The notes beneath the pieces are model-generated. The model saw nothing but the letters and a program-made list of their open reading frames with translations. It did no database searches and was not told the DNA's origin. The translations under genes and the position numbers were made by a program. A DNA stretch of 64,000 bases from positions 3,222,001-3,286,000 of the forward strand of contig NZ_CP015318.1 of the NCBI RefSeq assembly GCF_001686985.1, given 5' to 3'. Shown here in pieces: positions 52,284-60,670 of the stretch. Source of the DNA: Mesorhizobium amorphae CCNWGS0123. Its GTDB lineage: Bacteria > Pseudomonadota > Alphaproteobacteria > Rhizobiales > Rhizobiaceae. Each line of letters opens with the position of its first letter. Position 1 is the first letter of the stretch.

Positions 52284-53308
52284 TGCCGCTGATGACTGAC
52301 AAGGAACGCCCCGCAATGGCCGCGAATGAAACGATCGGCACCGCCTATGCGTCGCCACCGCCACGCCAGGCGCTCAAATGGCTGACCGCTCGGCTGGAAG
52401 TCAGGATGCTGCTGCTCGCCATCCTGATCGCGGTGACGCTATCGTTCGCCTCGCCCTATTTCCTCACCACCATCAATGTGCTGAACCTGCTCGACCAGTC
52501 GGTGGTCGTCGGCATCGTCGCCATCGGCATGACCTTCGTCATCCTCACCGGCGGCATCGATCTGTCCGTCGGTGCGGTGGCGGGGCTCACCGGCATCATC
52601 TTCGGCCTCGTCGTGCCAGAACTCGGCCTGCCTGTCGGCGCGCTGGTGGCGATCGTCGCCGGCGGCTTGATCGGTCTCGTCTCCGGCGTGCTGATCAGCT
52701 ATTTCGGCCTCGCCGCCTTCGTCGTCACGCTCGGCATGATGTCGATCGGCCGCAGCCTCTGCTACATTTTCTCCGGCGGCATCTCGATCTCGAACATCCC
52801 GGAATCGCTGAGCGACTTCGTCTACACCAAGGTCGCCTTCATCCCGATGAACGTCTTCGTCCTGCTCGTGCTCTACCTGCTGGCCTATCTCTATCTCGGC
52901 TACACCAAGGGCGGCCGCACCATCTATGCGATCGGCTCCAATGCCGAAGCCGCCAGAACCGCCGGCCTCAATGTCGTCGGCTACGCCATCCTGCCCTATG
53001 TCGTCTCCGGCGCGCTGTCGGCGGTCTCGGCGCTGCTCCTCGCCGGCAAGATCCTGTCGGTCGATCCGCTGGCCGGCAATCTGCTCGAGCTCGATGCCAT
53101 TGCCGCCGTCGTCATCGGCGGTGCCAGCCTGTTCGGCGGCCGCGGCTCGATCATCGGCACGCTGATCGGCGTCTTCATCATGGTGATGATCCGCAACGGC
53201 CTCAATCTGATGGGCGTCTCGCCCTTCTGGCAGGGCTCGGCGATCGGCGCCATCATCATCGCCGCCGTGCTGGTGGAAAGGCTGGTGAGCCGCCGGGGCG
53301 CCCGATGA
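52283..53308 (+). CDS. Sugar ABC transporter permease (RbsC type)
   Basis: 341 residues; ATG 52283 touches the ATPase stop, and ATG 52315 (AAGGAA upstream, nine bases) is an equally good start that shortens it by about ten residues. Around nine hydrophobic helices, GMTFVILTGGIDLSVGAVAGLTGIIFG as the RbsC hallmark, and GSNAEAARTAGLNVVGYAI as the coupling helix. It forms the membrane pore for the preceding binding protein and ATPase. Confidence 0.93.
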   Translation: MPLMTDKERPAMAANETIGTAYASPPPRQALKWLTARLEVRMLLLAILIAVTLSFASPYFLTTINVLNLLDQSVVVGIVAIGMTFVILTGGIDLSVGAVAGLTGIIFGLVVPELGLPVGALVAIVAGGLIGLVSGVLISYFGLAAFVVTLGMMSIGRSLCYIFSGGISISNIPESLSDFVYTKVAFIPMNVFVLLVLYLLAYLYLGYTKGGRTIYAIGSNAEAARTAGLNVVGYAILPYVVSGALSAVSALLLAGKILSVDPLAGNLLELDAIAAVVIGGASLFGGRGSIIGTLIGVFIMVMIRNGLNLMGVSPFWQGSAIGAIIIAAVLVERLVSRRGAR

Positions 53309-53351
53309 CGTCAGTGTCGTCCAGCGCCGCCTGCATCCGCCAGGAGCCGGC

Positions 53352-54344
53352 ATGACCCTGCGCATTGGCATGATCGGCGCCGGCTGGGTGACGCGCCACC
53401 ACCTCGATGCCTGGCTGCGCCTTGCCGACAGGGCCATCGTGGTTGCGATCGCCGACCCGTCGGCCGAGGCGCGCAACACCCGCGCGGCCGAGTACGGCAT
53501 TGCCGGCATCCACGCCGACGCCGCCGACATGCTGGCGGCCGAAAAGCTCGACGCTGTCGATATCGCTTCGCCGCGCGAATCCCATGCCGGCCATGTCCGG
53601 CTGGCGGCGCAGGCCGGGCTGGCCATCCTCTGCCAGAAGCCGTTGGCGCCGAGCTTTGCCGAAGCGGAAGCGCTGGTCGCCGAGGTCGGCGGCCGCGTCC
53701 CGTTCATGGTGCATGAGAACTGGCGCTTCCGGCCGCATTACCGGCAGATCAGGCACTGGCTGGACGCGGCCGGTATCGGCCGTCCGCTGCAGGCACAGAT
53801 GAGCGTGCTGAGCAGCGGCCTGGTGCCGGACGCCGATGGCCAGCTTCCGGCGCTGCGGCGCCAGCCGATGCTGGCTGCGCTCGGCGAGATGCTGGTCAAG
53901 GAAATCCTGATCCACCACATCGACACGCTGCGCTTTCTGTTCGGCGAGCTTAGCCAGCGCTCCGCCGCCGTCGGCCGGCTGAGCGATGCGGTGATCGGCG
54001 ACGATCACGCGCTGCTGTCGATGGTCGCCAGCGATGGAACACCGGTCACCCTGCAAGGCAATCTCCATGCACGCGGCTATCCCGGCGAGGTCTTCGACCG
54101 GCTGGAGGTCTTTTGCGAACGCGGCCGTATCCTGCTCGAGCGCGACCGCCTGACGCTCGACGGCGAAAGACCTGAATCGGCGACGGTCGATCTGGCGGCG
54201 AACTACGCCGCCTCCTATCGCGACACGATCGCCTGCTTTATCGACGGTCTGGCGGCGGGCCGCATCCTCGAAAACAGCCCCACCGACAATCTCGGCACGC
54301 TGCGCCTCGTCGACGAAGCCTATCGCTGGCGGCGCCCGAGCTGA
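53352..54344 (+). CDS. Gfo/Idh/MocA-family NAD(P)-dependent dehydrogenase
   Basis: 330 residues from ATG 53352, with AGGAG upstream. Rossmann fold: RIGMIGAGWVTRHHLDAWL; the substrate-binding and catalytic motif QKPLAPSFAEAEALV (normally EKP; the Glu is replaced by Gln here) and the later HENWRFRPHYRQIR; the oligomerisation beta sheet follows. Members oxidise sugars, inositols or their acids. As the last gene of the operon it likely carries out the first or a side oxidation of the imported compound. Confidence 0.92.
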   Translation: MTLRIGMIGAGWVTRHHLDAWLRLADRAIVVAIADPSAEARNTRAAEYGIAGIHADAADMLAAEKLDAVDIASPRESHAGHVRLAAQAGLAILCQKPLAPSFAEAEALVAEVGGRVPFMVHENWRFRPHYRQIRHWLDAAGIGRPLQAQMSVLSSGLVPDADGQLPALRRQPMLAALGEMLVKEILIHHIDTLRFLFGELSQRSAAVGRLSDAVIGDDHALLSMVASDGTPVTLQGNLHARGYPGEVFDRLEVFCERGRILLERDRLTLDGERPESATVDLAANYAASYRDTIACFIDGLAAGRILENSPTDNLGTLRLVDEAYRWRRPS

Positions 54345-54350
54345 GCCGGG

Positions 54351-54386
54351 AGGTGCCTGTTGCTGTTCCCGCGGCGGCGGGCACCT
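54351..54386 (+). terminator. Hairpin after the dehydrogenase gene
   Basis: AGGTGCC (54351-54357) pairs with GGCACCT (54380-54386), seven bases after the dehydrogenase stop (54344); the loop is 22 bases. No T-run follows, so its strength is uncertain. Confidence 0.4.
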
Positions 54387-54448
54387 GCCTGCGCATCGGC
54401 GCGTCGGGCCTTCTCAGGCAAGGCGTTCGATCTTGGCGCCCTTGCCGA

Positions 54449-54658
54449 TCATCGCCGTTGCCACCACAATTTCTTTGATTTGCCGACGTCTTGATCAGCA
54501 TGGGAAATGATCAAGAAGAACGCGGCCCGAACGATATTCTTCTTCGAGGCGTGTGGATGCACCTTGCGTGCCGCTTTGATCAATTGCTTGGGAGTCATCT
54601 GCGGCGTCACTATCCGGATGAGAGTGTCGCTAATCGCCCGCAATTCGGCTGCTTCCAT
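54449..54658 (-). CDS. Small hypothetical protein, 69 residues
   Basis: ATG 54658 with GGAG upstream is chosen over the longer frame to 54721. MEAAELRAISDTLIRIVTPQ, then KQLIKAARKVHPHASKKNIVRAAFFLIISHADQD, a basic, helical product with no signal peptide. The composition is protein-like and unlike the neighbouring gene-poor stretch, but no family is recognised. Confidence 0.6.
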   Translation of the reverse strand: MEAAELRAISDTLIRIVTPQMTPKQLIKAARKVHPHASKKNIVRAAFFLIISHADQDVGKSKKLWWQRR

Positions 54659-54910
54659 AGGACATCTCCATCTCTTAGCTCGGGTGGGCTGGCGAATGGC
54701 GCGATGATCGTAGAGACCCAAAGTCCGGCAGGGAACTGCAAATTCTTCAGCCTAAGATACGGCGCCCCTATCATTTTGGCTGAATTGTGCGCTCGAAAAC
54801 GCACCGATAAACTAAACGAAGCGGAGGGGCGTACACAGAGCGCCGGTTTGTCGATCCTTGTTGGCTGTCCGATCGGCAGCCGGCGTCGTGCCGAGGCGTA
54901 CCTCACGGAT

Positions 54911-55083
54911 GCGCCTCTGGGCTCATCCGATTTGACGCCACAGAGGAACCAAACACCGCCGTTTTGCCAAGTAGCCCCGATGCATGGCCGGCCTGTAAAT
55001 CGCCAGCCGGCGAACCTACCCCGTTTGCTGGTTAGGCCCGGCGGTCGACCCCAGCCGCCGCGCCCCGGACGCCGGGCCGCTGG
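54911..55083 (+). repeat. Diverged direct repeat, copy A
   Basis: Shares with copy B (55669-55832) the blocks GGCTCATCCGATT, GCCGTTTTGCCAAGT, CAGCCGGCGAACC and AGGCCCGGCGG in the same order, with short substitutions and gaps. Shares with copy C (57004-57083) the block CCGTTTGCTGGTTAGGCC and the final GGCCGCTGG-like motif. Confidence 0.6.
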
Positions 55084-55317
55084 TCGTAGCTAGCCGATTC
55101 AGTTGTTCGTGGGACGCAGAATCCGCTGAACAATCGCTGCGTCTTTTCTCCTTCCACCTTAAGCCTTCGGCTTTGTAGCCGCCGACATTGCCCCCCGGCC
55201 ACGGCTGGGGGACACGGATCAGATCCACCTCGGCCCTCCCGGTGGTGGTACGAGGAAAAAATAACCACGTCCTCCGCCGAGATGTCGCCGGCCTGTTTCG
55301 AGCGGAAGCGACAAAGG

Positions 55318-55344
55318 AAGCCCGGTTTTGCACCGGGCTTTTCT
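55318..55344 (+). terminator. Rho-independent terminator
   Basis: AAGCCCGG (55318-55325), short loop TTTTGCA, CCGGGCTT (55333-55340), then TTCTC. A classic stem with a downstream T-rich tail and an A-rich upstream run (ACAAAGG), so it may work in both directions. There is no recognisable gene just upstream; the transcript it ends is unknown. Confidence 0.65.
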
Positions 55345-55454
55345 CTATTGCCATCGGCGCTTTAGGCCGAGTGAACCAGGGCATTCAGTCTTAATTGAGC
55401 TGTTTCTAATATATCTATAAATTGATCCGCGCGGGGGGCTTCTTCCTATCCCGC

Positions 55455-55512
55455 AAATGGCCGGTGCGGTGCGATAGATCTAGCAACGAGCGCCCGACCG
55501 CACCGGCCATTT
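55455..55512. repeat. 16-base perfect inverted repeat
   Basis: AAATGGCCGGTGCGGT (55455-55470) and ACCGCACCGGCCATTT (55497-55512) with 26 bases between. Strong enough for a stable RNA hairpin just upstream of the small frame at 55549. Confidence 0.65.
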
Positions 55513-55548
55513 CATTCCTTTGAGCGGAGTGTACCTGGGAAGACAACC

Positions 55549-55737
55549 ATGTCCGGCAAGCCAGCTGTCTTTCCAGCGCTCGATCACTTGCCGACCCAAG
55601 CTCGAGAGCATGTTCCGCCGGTTCCTTTCGATATCGATACTGCGTTGGCAGCAGCGAGACCGACAGAAGCGCCTAGGCTCATCCGATTGGATGGTTGGGA
55701 GAACCGAAACACAGCCGTTTTGCCAAGTGAGCGGTAA
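55549..55737 (+). CDS. Possible small protein, 62 residues
   Basis: ATG 55549 preceded by GGGAAG. The product MSGKPAVFPALDHLPTQARE continues to VPFDIDTALAAARPTEAPRL and ends in LPSER. Its last third lies in repeat copy B, so part of it may be repeat-derived. The stop overlaps another ATG (TAATG) at 55737 that begins a low-quality frame; neither product matches a family. Kept with low confidence. Confidence 0.35.
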   Translation: MSGKPAVFPALDHLPTQAREHVPPVPFDIDTALAAARPTEAPRLIRLDGWENRNTAVLPSER

Positions 55738-55832
55738 TGCACGGCCGGACTACAATCATTTCAGCCGGCGAACCGTTGCTGGTCAGGCCCGGCGGCCGAT
55801 TCGAGCCCACGAGCCCTCCCGGCCGCTGGGCG
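55669..55832 (+). repeat. Diverged direct repeat, copy B
   Basis: Second copy of the repeat at 54911-55083, 758 bases apart. The common order of blocks is GGCTCATCCGATT, GAACC-AAACA, GCCGTTTTGCCAAGT, ATGCA-GGCCGG, CAGCCGGCGAACC, GCTGGT-AGGCC-GGCGG and a GC-rich end. Confidence 0.6.
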
Positions 55833-55893
55833 GCTCGGTCGCCGAGCCTCAAGCCTCGCCAGCGCGCGTTTCGGCCAAAGTGCCGGAGAACGC

Positions 55894-56043
55894 ATGATCG
55901 CTATCTGGACCAATGCCGGAACAATCATCGTGTTCGATCCCGAAGTCGGCACTGCATCTGGCCGTTCCGAGCATGAAGCATGGAAAGAGATCGAGCGCCG
56001 CAAGGCGATGAAGCAGGAACGGCGAGCAGTCCTACAGTGCTGA
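55894..56043 (+). CDS. Possible small protein, 49 residues
   Basis: ATG 55894 preceded by GGAGAA at five bases. The product starts MIAIWTNAGTIIVFDPEVGT, followed by a charged helix (SEHEAWKEIERRKAMKQERR). The codon usage and the shift from beta to helix look protein-like, and it is the best frame in this gene-poor zone. No family recognised. Confidence 0.45.
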   Translation: MIAIWTNAGTIIVFDPEVGTASGRSEHEAWKEIERRKAMKQERRAVLQC

Positions 56044-56278
56044 AGCGCAGGTTCAGAGCGCGGGCACTAGCGGGAAGGATGCAGCTTTCATTCAATGGCG
56101 CGGGACAGGGCCGGTAGGCTGAGGCCTGATGGCCCGGTCTGCTTCGTTGGGTTGCCACAGGATTTGCAGGCCGGGCCGCGCCCCCCGGCGGCCTCGAAAG
56201 CCGGAGCCCCGAAAGAGATTGCTCCTTATTCGGCGGTCAGACAAATCACGGTTGATTGCGCGATGGAGAGGGCGGAAA

Positions 56279-56310
56279 CCCGCGTCTCTCCTTGTACGGG
56301 GAGACGCGGG
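56279..56310. repeat. Hairpin in gene-poor zone
   Basis: Perfect ten-base stem CCCGCGTCTC and GAGACGCGGG, with a 12-base loop. Confidence 0.55.
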
Positions 56311-56411
56311 CCAGGTTGCCACCTGTTGCACGTCACCAGCGGTGAAATGCAACCGGACAGAACCATTACCCATCGCTAATGTCTAGGCCGGGATTGCGCG
56401 ATCGAGAAGGA

Positions 56412-56453
56412 GCAGCGGGGACCGGGTGGGGGCTAGGGGTAGGTCCCCGCTGC
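56412..56453 (+). terminator. Hairpin in gene-poor zone, terminator-like
   Basis: Perfect 12-base stem GCAGCGGGGACC and GGTCCCCGCTGC, loop 18 bases, followed by CTTGAG; the loop is G-rich. No gene ends just before it. Confidence 0.45.
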
Positions 56454-56559
56454 CTTGAGCTGCCTTCGCAGGGTGCAGTGGCAGCACAACCAAATAGGCG
56501 ACTGAGCAATGAAAGAACGAATGACAGGGAGCCGTTTTGAACGTCCTGTCAGTCCTCTT

Positions 56560-56585
56560 ACACCGGCCAATGCTGGGGCCGGTGT
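56560..56585. repeat. Hairpin in gene-poor zone
   Basis: Nine-base stem ACACCGGCC and GGCCGGTGT with an eight-base loop. Confidence 0.5.
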
Positions 56586-57003
56586 CTCAAGGAGTGCGGC
56601 CGGGGACGGACCTTCAAGACGTTGCGATTTCCGTAACCCCAACCGCACACCCGGCCTGACGTACGTGCCCACCCAATTGACCCCAGCGTCAAGCGACAGA
56701 TCGATAGTAGCCGATGTGGATCGCCCCCAAATCGGCCGCTTGAGCTAGCGCGGATAGACAATTCGGGTCAGCGAGGTTCGACGCGGAGAAAAGAAGGTCG
56801 CAATATCCGTGCCGCCGCCAGCGCGCGTCCTTGCCGGCCCTGTAGGCAACTGACTTCAGTCCCAACTGCACCGGCCGTTTGTTAACCTCTACCGCTGGGC
56901 AGCGCTAACCCATCACGCCCCATCGCGATGCGCACTCATTGACCGCGTTGCAAACAATTTTAATAAATTAGCTACAGCTAATAAAATCCGCTACAATGCG
57001 CAA

Positions 57004-57083
57004 TCAGCCGGCAACCTTCTACCCCCCGTTTGCTGGTTAGGCCTGGCGGCCGATCGAGCCCCCCTCACGCGGCCGCTGGGCCG
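57004..57083 (+). repeat. Diverged direct repeat, copy C (partial)
   Basis: Carries CAGCCGGC, CCGTTTGCTGGTTAGGCC and GGCGGCCGATCGAGCC in the same order as copies A and B, but not their 5' half. It ends about 60 bases before the DUF1330 gene. Confidence 0.55.
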
Positions 57084-57143
57084 CCCTGGTTGGCCAGCCT
57101 CTGGCGCAGTTCGAAAACCGATTGGAGAAGGGAGGGCAAGGGG

Positions 57144-57446
57144 ATGGCTGCCTATCTGATTGCAGATGTCGATGTCACCGACGCTGCCACATTCGATGAA
57201 TACAAGCGCGAGGTCCCGGCGACCGAAGCGCGCCATGGCGGGCGATATCTCGCGCGCGGCGGCGCAACCCAAGTGCTCGAAGGCGATTGGGATCCGCATC
57301 GGCTGGTCATCGTCGAATTTCCCGACATGGGCGCGCTCACTGCCTGGTACGATTCTCCGGAGTACGAGCGCCTGAAGGAAATCCGCTTCCGCAGCGCCAG
57401 GACGCGCATCATAGCGATCGAGGGAATGCCGCCAGGCTCCCGCTAG
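57144..57446 (+). CDS. DUF1330 family protein
   Basis: 100 residues from ATG 57144, with GGAGGGCAAGGGG before it; the frame extends upstream through repeat copy C, which is excluded. The ferredoxin-like fold of the DUF1330 family is clear: AAYLIADVDVTDAATFDEYKREVPATEARHGGRYLARGG, then VIVEFPDMGALTAWYDSPEYERLKEIR. Small cytoplasmic dimer of unknown function. It precedes the PAS-GGDEF-EAL gene by 81 bases. Confidence 0.88.
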   Translation: MAAYLIADVDVTDAATFDEYKREVPATEARHGGRYLARGGATQVLEGDWDPHRLVIVEFPDMGALTAWYDSPEYERLKEIRFRSARTRIIAIEGMPPGSR

Positions 57447-57527
57447 CGCCTCGGTTGCCGGCCCCGGTAACGGATTCTTCTCTGCTTTTGTGCACATTGT
57501 CCGCGACAGGGTGGACAAAAGCCGGGC

Positions 57528-59624
57528 ATGGCAGACGACAAGACACGCAATGGAGAGTTCTGGGCGCTGGCGCTCGAGCGCGCCCATCTCGGCGTCTGGG
57601 ACTGGGATCTCAAGAGTGGCGCCTGCTATTATTCGCCGACCTGGTCGAAGATGCTCGGCTATGGCGAGGGCGAGCTTGCCGACGCAGCCGACCTCTGGCT
57701 GCAGTTGACGCATCCCGACGATCGCGAGCGGGCGAAGGCCAGCGGCGACCGCCACATCGCCGGCCTGACCCCTTCGATCGAGACCGAGCTTCGCCTGAGG
57801 CACAAGGACGGCCACTGGGTCTGGGTGCTGGACCGGGGCGGCATTGTCGAGCACGATGAAAACGGCCAACCGCTCAGGCTGATGGGCGTGCAGACCGACA
57901 TCACCAGGCAGAAAGAGGCGGAAGCCGCGCTCGAACAGGTCAACATCCGCTTCCGCCTGGCGCTCGCCGCCAGCGGCACCGGCATCTGGCACCATGATAT
58001 CGGCACCCACAAGAGCTATTGGGATGCCCGCACCAGGGAGATTTTCGGCCTCGTCGCCGACACCGACGAGGTGACGGCCGACCTCTGGCACACCTATCTG
58101 CATCCGGACGACAAGGACGCCACCGAGCGCGCCCACCAGGTGCCTCTCGGCTCGGATGCCGTCATTGCTTCGCAATACCGCATCGTCAAGCGCGACGGCG
58201 AGATCCGCCATGTCGAATCCCTGGTGCGCTTCATCGCCACCGGTGCGGCGGGCCAGATCCTCGGCACCGTGCGCGACATCACCGAGGACAAGAAGCGCGC
58301 CCAGGAACTGGCCTATGCCGCCAACCACGACGCACTGACCGGGCTCTTGAACCGCGCCGCCTTCGACAGGCTGCTGGCCGACCATATCGCCACGTCGCGC
58401 CGGCTGCCGCTGGCGGTGTTCTATGTCGATCTGGACTACTTCAAGGCGCTCAACGACTACGCCGGCCATGCCGCCGGCGACCTTGCGCTGAAGGGCGTTG
58501 CCGCCGGCATCGTCGGCAGCCTGCCGCCATCCGCGCATGCCGCGCGCCTCGGCGGCGACGAGTTCGCGCTGCTGGTGCCGAATTGCGCAACGAAGCAGGC
58601 CGAGCGGCTGGCCGGCGCCGTTCTCGCCGCCGTCCGCGACGCCGATCTCGGCACGATGACTTCACGCAAGCTGGCGGCCAGCGTCGGCATCGCCTTTGTC
58701 GCCGACCACAACACCACCGTGGCCGACGCGCTGGCCTGCGCCGACGACGCCTGCTACGCCGCCAAGGCTGCCGGGCGCAACCGGTTTGCCGTGTTTTCGC
58801 CGGAGACGGCGTCGGGCTCCGGCGGGCTCAACGCGGCACGGCTCGCTGCCGATCTGGTCGACGCCATGGAGGACGGCAGGCTGAAGCTGTTCGGCCAGCA
58901 GATCCATCTGCTCGGCAAACCCTGGCAAGAGAGCCGTCATGTCGAGGTGCTGGCACGGCTGATCGGACGCAATGGCCGGATGATCCCACCTGGCGAATTC
59001 ATCCCGGTGGCCGAGCGCTTCGGCCTCGCTTCCAGGCTCGACCGCTGGATCATCAGGACGGCGCTCTCGCTGCATGGTCAGGCGATGCGTTCGAGCGCGA
59101 TTTCGCTCGGCTTCAACCTGTCGGCGCAGACGCTGAGCGACCCGCAACTGTGGGACTTCGTCGACGCCGCCATCGCCGAGACCGGGGCGCCGCATTCGGG
59201 CATCGGCTTCGAGATCACCGAGACTGCCGCGGTCACCAATTTCGACGCCGCCGAACAGTTCGTGCGCAAGGCGCGCGAGCGCCGTTGCCGCGTCAGCCTC
59301 GACGATTTCGGCGCCGGCATGAGCTCGTTCGAATATCTGCGGCGCTTTCCCGTCGACGCCATCAAGATCGACGGTTCCTTCATCGAGAACATCGCCCAGA
59401 ACAGTTTTGACCGCGAGATCGTCTCGGCCATCTCAGGCATTGCCAGAAGCCTCGGCTGCTCCGTGGTGGCCGAGAAGATCGAGCAGCAGGCCGCGCTCGA
59501 AATCCTCGAGGGCATGGGCGTCGCCTACGGCCAGGGTTTTCTGCTGCACCGGCCCGAACCGCTGGAAGCGATTGTTTCGCGAGCGACGTCTCAGGCGGTT
59601 CTGCCGAAGAGGCGGCTGGCGTAA
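57528..59624 (+). CDS. PAS-PAS-GGDEF-EAL cyclic-di-GMP enzyme
   Basis: 698 residues without membrane segments, so it is a cytoplasmic sensor enzyme. Two PAS domains (about 10-130 and 140-255) with LGVWDWDLKSGACYYSPTWSKMLGY, and PAC-like ends (LMGVQTDITRQKEAE, LGTVRDITEDKKRAQ). GGDEF domain with NHDALTGLLNRAAFD and intact G342-G-D-E-F346, so a diguanylate cyclase. EAL domain with E473VL (HVEVLARL), FNLSAQ, EITET, DDFGAGMSSFEYLRRFPVDAIKIDGSF, AEKIE and GQGF; all metal and catalytic positions appear kept, though AEGVE reads AEKIE. It probably both makes and degrades cyclic-di-GMP. Confidence 0.94.
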   Translation: MADDKTRNGEFWALALERAHLGVWDWDLKSGACYYSPTWSKMLGYGEGELADAADLWLQLTHPDDRERAKASGDRHIAGLTPSIETELRLRHKDGHWVWVLDRGGIVEHDENGQPLRLMGVQTDITRQKEAEAALEQVNIRFRLALAASGTGIWHHDIGTHKSYWDARTREIFGLVADTDEVTADLWHTYLHPDDKDATERAHQVPLGSDAVIASQYRIVKRDGEIRHVESLVRFIATGAAGQILGTVRDITEDKKRAQELAYAANHDALTGLLNRAAFDRLLADHIATSRRLPLAVFYVDLDYFKALNDYAGHAAGDLALKGVAAGIVGSLPPSAHAARLGGDEFALLVPNCATKQAERLAGAVLAAVRDADLGTMTSRKLAASVGIAFVADHNTTVADALACADDACYAAKAAGRNRFAVFSPETASGSGGLNAARLAADLVDAMEDGRLKLFGQQIHLLGKPWQESRHVEVLARLIGRNGRMIPPGEFIPVAERFGLASRLDRWIIRTALSLHGQAMRSSAISLGFNLSAQTLSDPQLWDFVDAAIAETGAPHSGIGFEITETAAVTNFDAAEQFVRKARERRCRVSLDDFGAGMSSFEYLRRFPVDAIKIDGSFIENIAQNSFDREIVSAISGIARSLGCSVVAEKIEQQAALEILEGMGVAYGQGFLLHRPEPLEAIVSRATSQAVLPKRRLA

Positions 59625-59697
59625 CCCTCTTTTTGTCGGCTTTCTCGAACGTTTCGGAATTGCGCAGCCTTGACGACACCTGTTGACTCCTCGACAT

Positions 59698-59720
59698 TAT
59701 ACATTATATGCAATTGTATA
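59698..59720. promoter_or_regulatory. Predicted BigR-type operator
   Basis: TATACA (59698-59703), 11 AT-rich bases, TGTATA (59715-59720), in a very AT-rich island 20 bases before the first gene of the sulfide operon. The position and composition match the BigR boxes described upstream of blh-bigR operons in Agrobacterium and Xylella. It probably also contains the -10 region. Confidence 0.6.
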
Positions 59721-59741
59721 TTGAAAAGAGGAAGCGCATCG

Positions 59742-60668
59742 ATGCAGCCAGTCAGGATCATCAACAATCTCCCGGTCACGGGACAGCCGCCCGTCGCGCG
59801 GCCCGTCGTCTGGGGCCTGTTCGATCCGCGCAGTTCGAGCATTCAGTATGTCGTCTCCGATCCGGCGACCAGGCGCTGTGCCATCGTCGATCCGGTTCTC
59901 GACTTCGACGAGAAATCCGGCGCGACGGACACCCGCAATGCCGATGCCATCCTTGCCTATGTTGCGGACAATGGCCTGACGGTCGAATGGATCCTGGACA
60001 CCCATCCCCATGCCGATCATTTCTCGGCGGCCACCTACCTGAAGGGCAGGACGGGCGCGCCGACCGCGATCGGCGCCCGCGTCGTCGACGTCCAGCGTCT
60101 CTGGAAAAATATCTACAATTGGCCCACGCTGCCGGCCGACGGCTCGCAATGGGACCGGCTGTTTGCCGATGGCGATCGCTTCAAGGTCGGCTCGATCGAC
60201 GCGCACGTGCTGTTCTCGCCGGGCCATACGCTGGCCTCCATAACCTATGTGGTCGGTGACGCGGCCTTCGTGCACGACACGCTGTTCATGCCGGACAGCG
60301 GCACGGCGCGGGCGGATTTTCCCGGCGGCAGCGCGAAGGTTCTGTGGGGATCGATCCAGCGGATTCTTTCGCTGCCGGACGGGACGCGCCTGTTCATCGG
60401 CCACGACTATCAGCCGGGCGGCCGCGAGCCGCGCTGGGAAAGCACGGTGGCCGAGCAGAAGCGTTCGAACCCGCATATCGCCGGGATCGACGAGGTGGCC
60501 TTCATCGCGCTTCGCCAGGCGCGCGACCGCACGCTGCCGATGCCGAAGCTCATCCTGCACGCGTTGCAGGTGAACTTGCGCGGCGGGTGCCTGCCGGAAC
60601 CGGAAGACAATGGCCGGCGCTATCTGAAATTCCCGCTCGATGCGCTTGCCGGCGCGGCCTGGGGTTGA
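59742..60668 (+). CDS. MBL-fold persulfide dioxygenase-like protein (Blh/ETHE1)
   Basis: 308 residues from ATG 59742 with AGAGGA upstream; an earlier ATG at 59670 would put the start inside the operator. Metallo-beta-lactamase fold: THPHADHFSAA (the metal-binding HxHxDH), FSPGHTLASI, HDTLFMPDSGTARADFPGG and the final FIGHDYQPGG. The DTLF..D.GT.R.DFPGG pattern is that of ETHE1/Blh persulfide dioxygenases, which oxidise glutathione persulfide to sulfite. First gene of the BigR operon. Confidence 0.93.
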   Translation: MQPVRIINNLPVTGQPPVARPVVWGLFDPRSSSIQYVVSDPATRRCAIVDPVLDFDEKSGATDTRNADAILAYVADNGLTVEWILDTHPHADHFSAATYLKGRTGAPTAIGARVVDVQRLWKNIYNWPTLPADGSQWDRLFADGDRFKVGSIDAHVLFSPGHTLASITYVVGDAAFVHDTLFMPDSGTARADFPGGSAKVLWGSIQRILSLPDGTRLFIGHDYQPGGREPRWESTVAEQKRSNPHIAGIDEVAFIALRQARDRTLPMPKLILHALQVNLRGGCLPEPEDNGRRYLKFPLDALAGAAWG

Positions 60669-60670
60669 TC

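Larger units (their letters stand above)
54659..55548. other. Gene-poor stretch: diverged repeat, terminator and inverted repeat
   Basis: 890 bases without a convincing gene; several open frames exist on both strands but they lack ribosome sites and have shuffled-looking composition. It holds repeat copy A (54911-55083), a terminator (55318-55344) and a 16-base perfect inverted repeat (55455-55512). A non-coding RNA ending at the terminator is possible, but no promoter was identified. Confidence 0.45.
56044..57143. other. Gene-poor stretch with hairpins, before the DUF1330 gene
   Basis: 1,100 bases with no convincing gene. Three strong hairpins occur: CCCGCGTCTC/GAGACGCGGG (56279-56288, 56301-56310), GCAGCGGGGACC/GGTCCCCGCTGC (56412-56423, 56442-56453), and ACACCGGCC/GGCCGGTGT (56560-56568, 56577-56585). 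An AT-rich patch lies around 56945-56995, and repeat copy C follows. Decayed genes, a lost mobile element or unrecognised structured RNAs are the possibilities. Confidence 0.45.

Noticed and set aside
55737..55976. 79-codon frame starting with TAATG overlap after the small frame at 55549
   Set aside because: It runs through repeat copy B and becomes an Arg/Pro-rich shadow; translation is not supported.
57528..59624. Degenerate EAL domain
   Set aside because: Only the AEGVE motif differs (AEKIE); the metal and catalytic positions visible elsewhere are kept, so activity cannot be ruled out.
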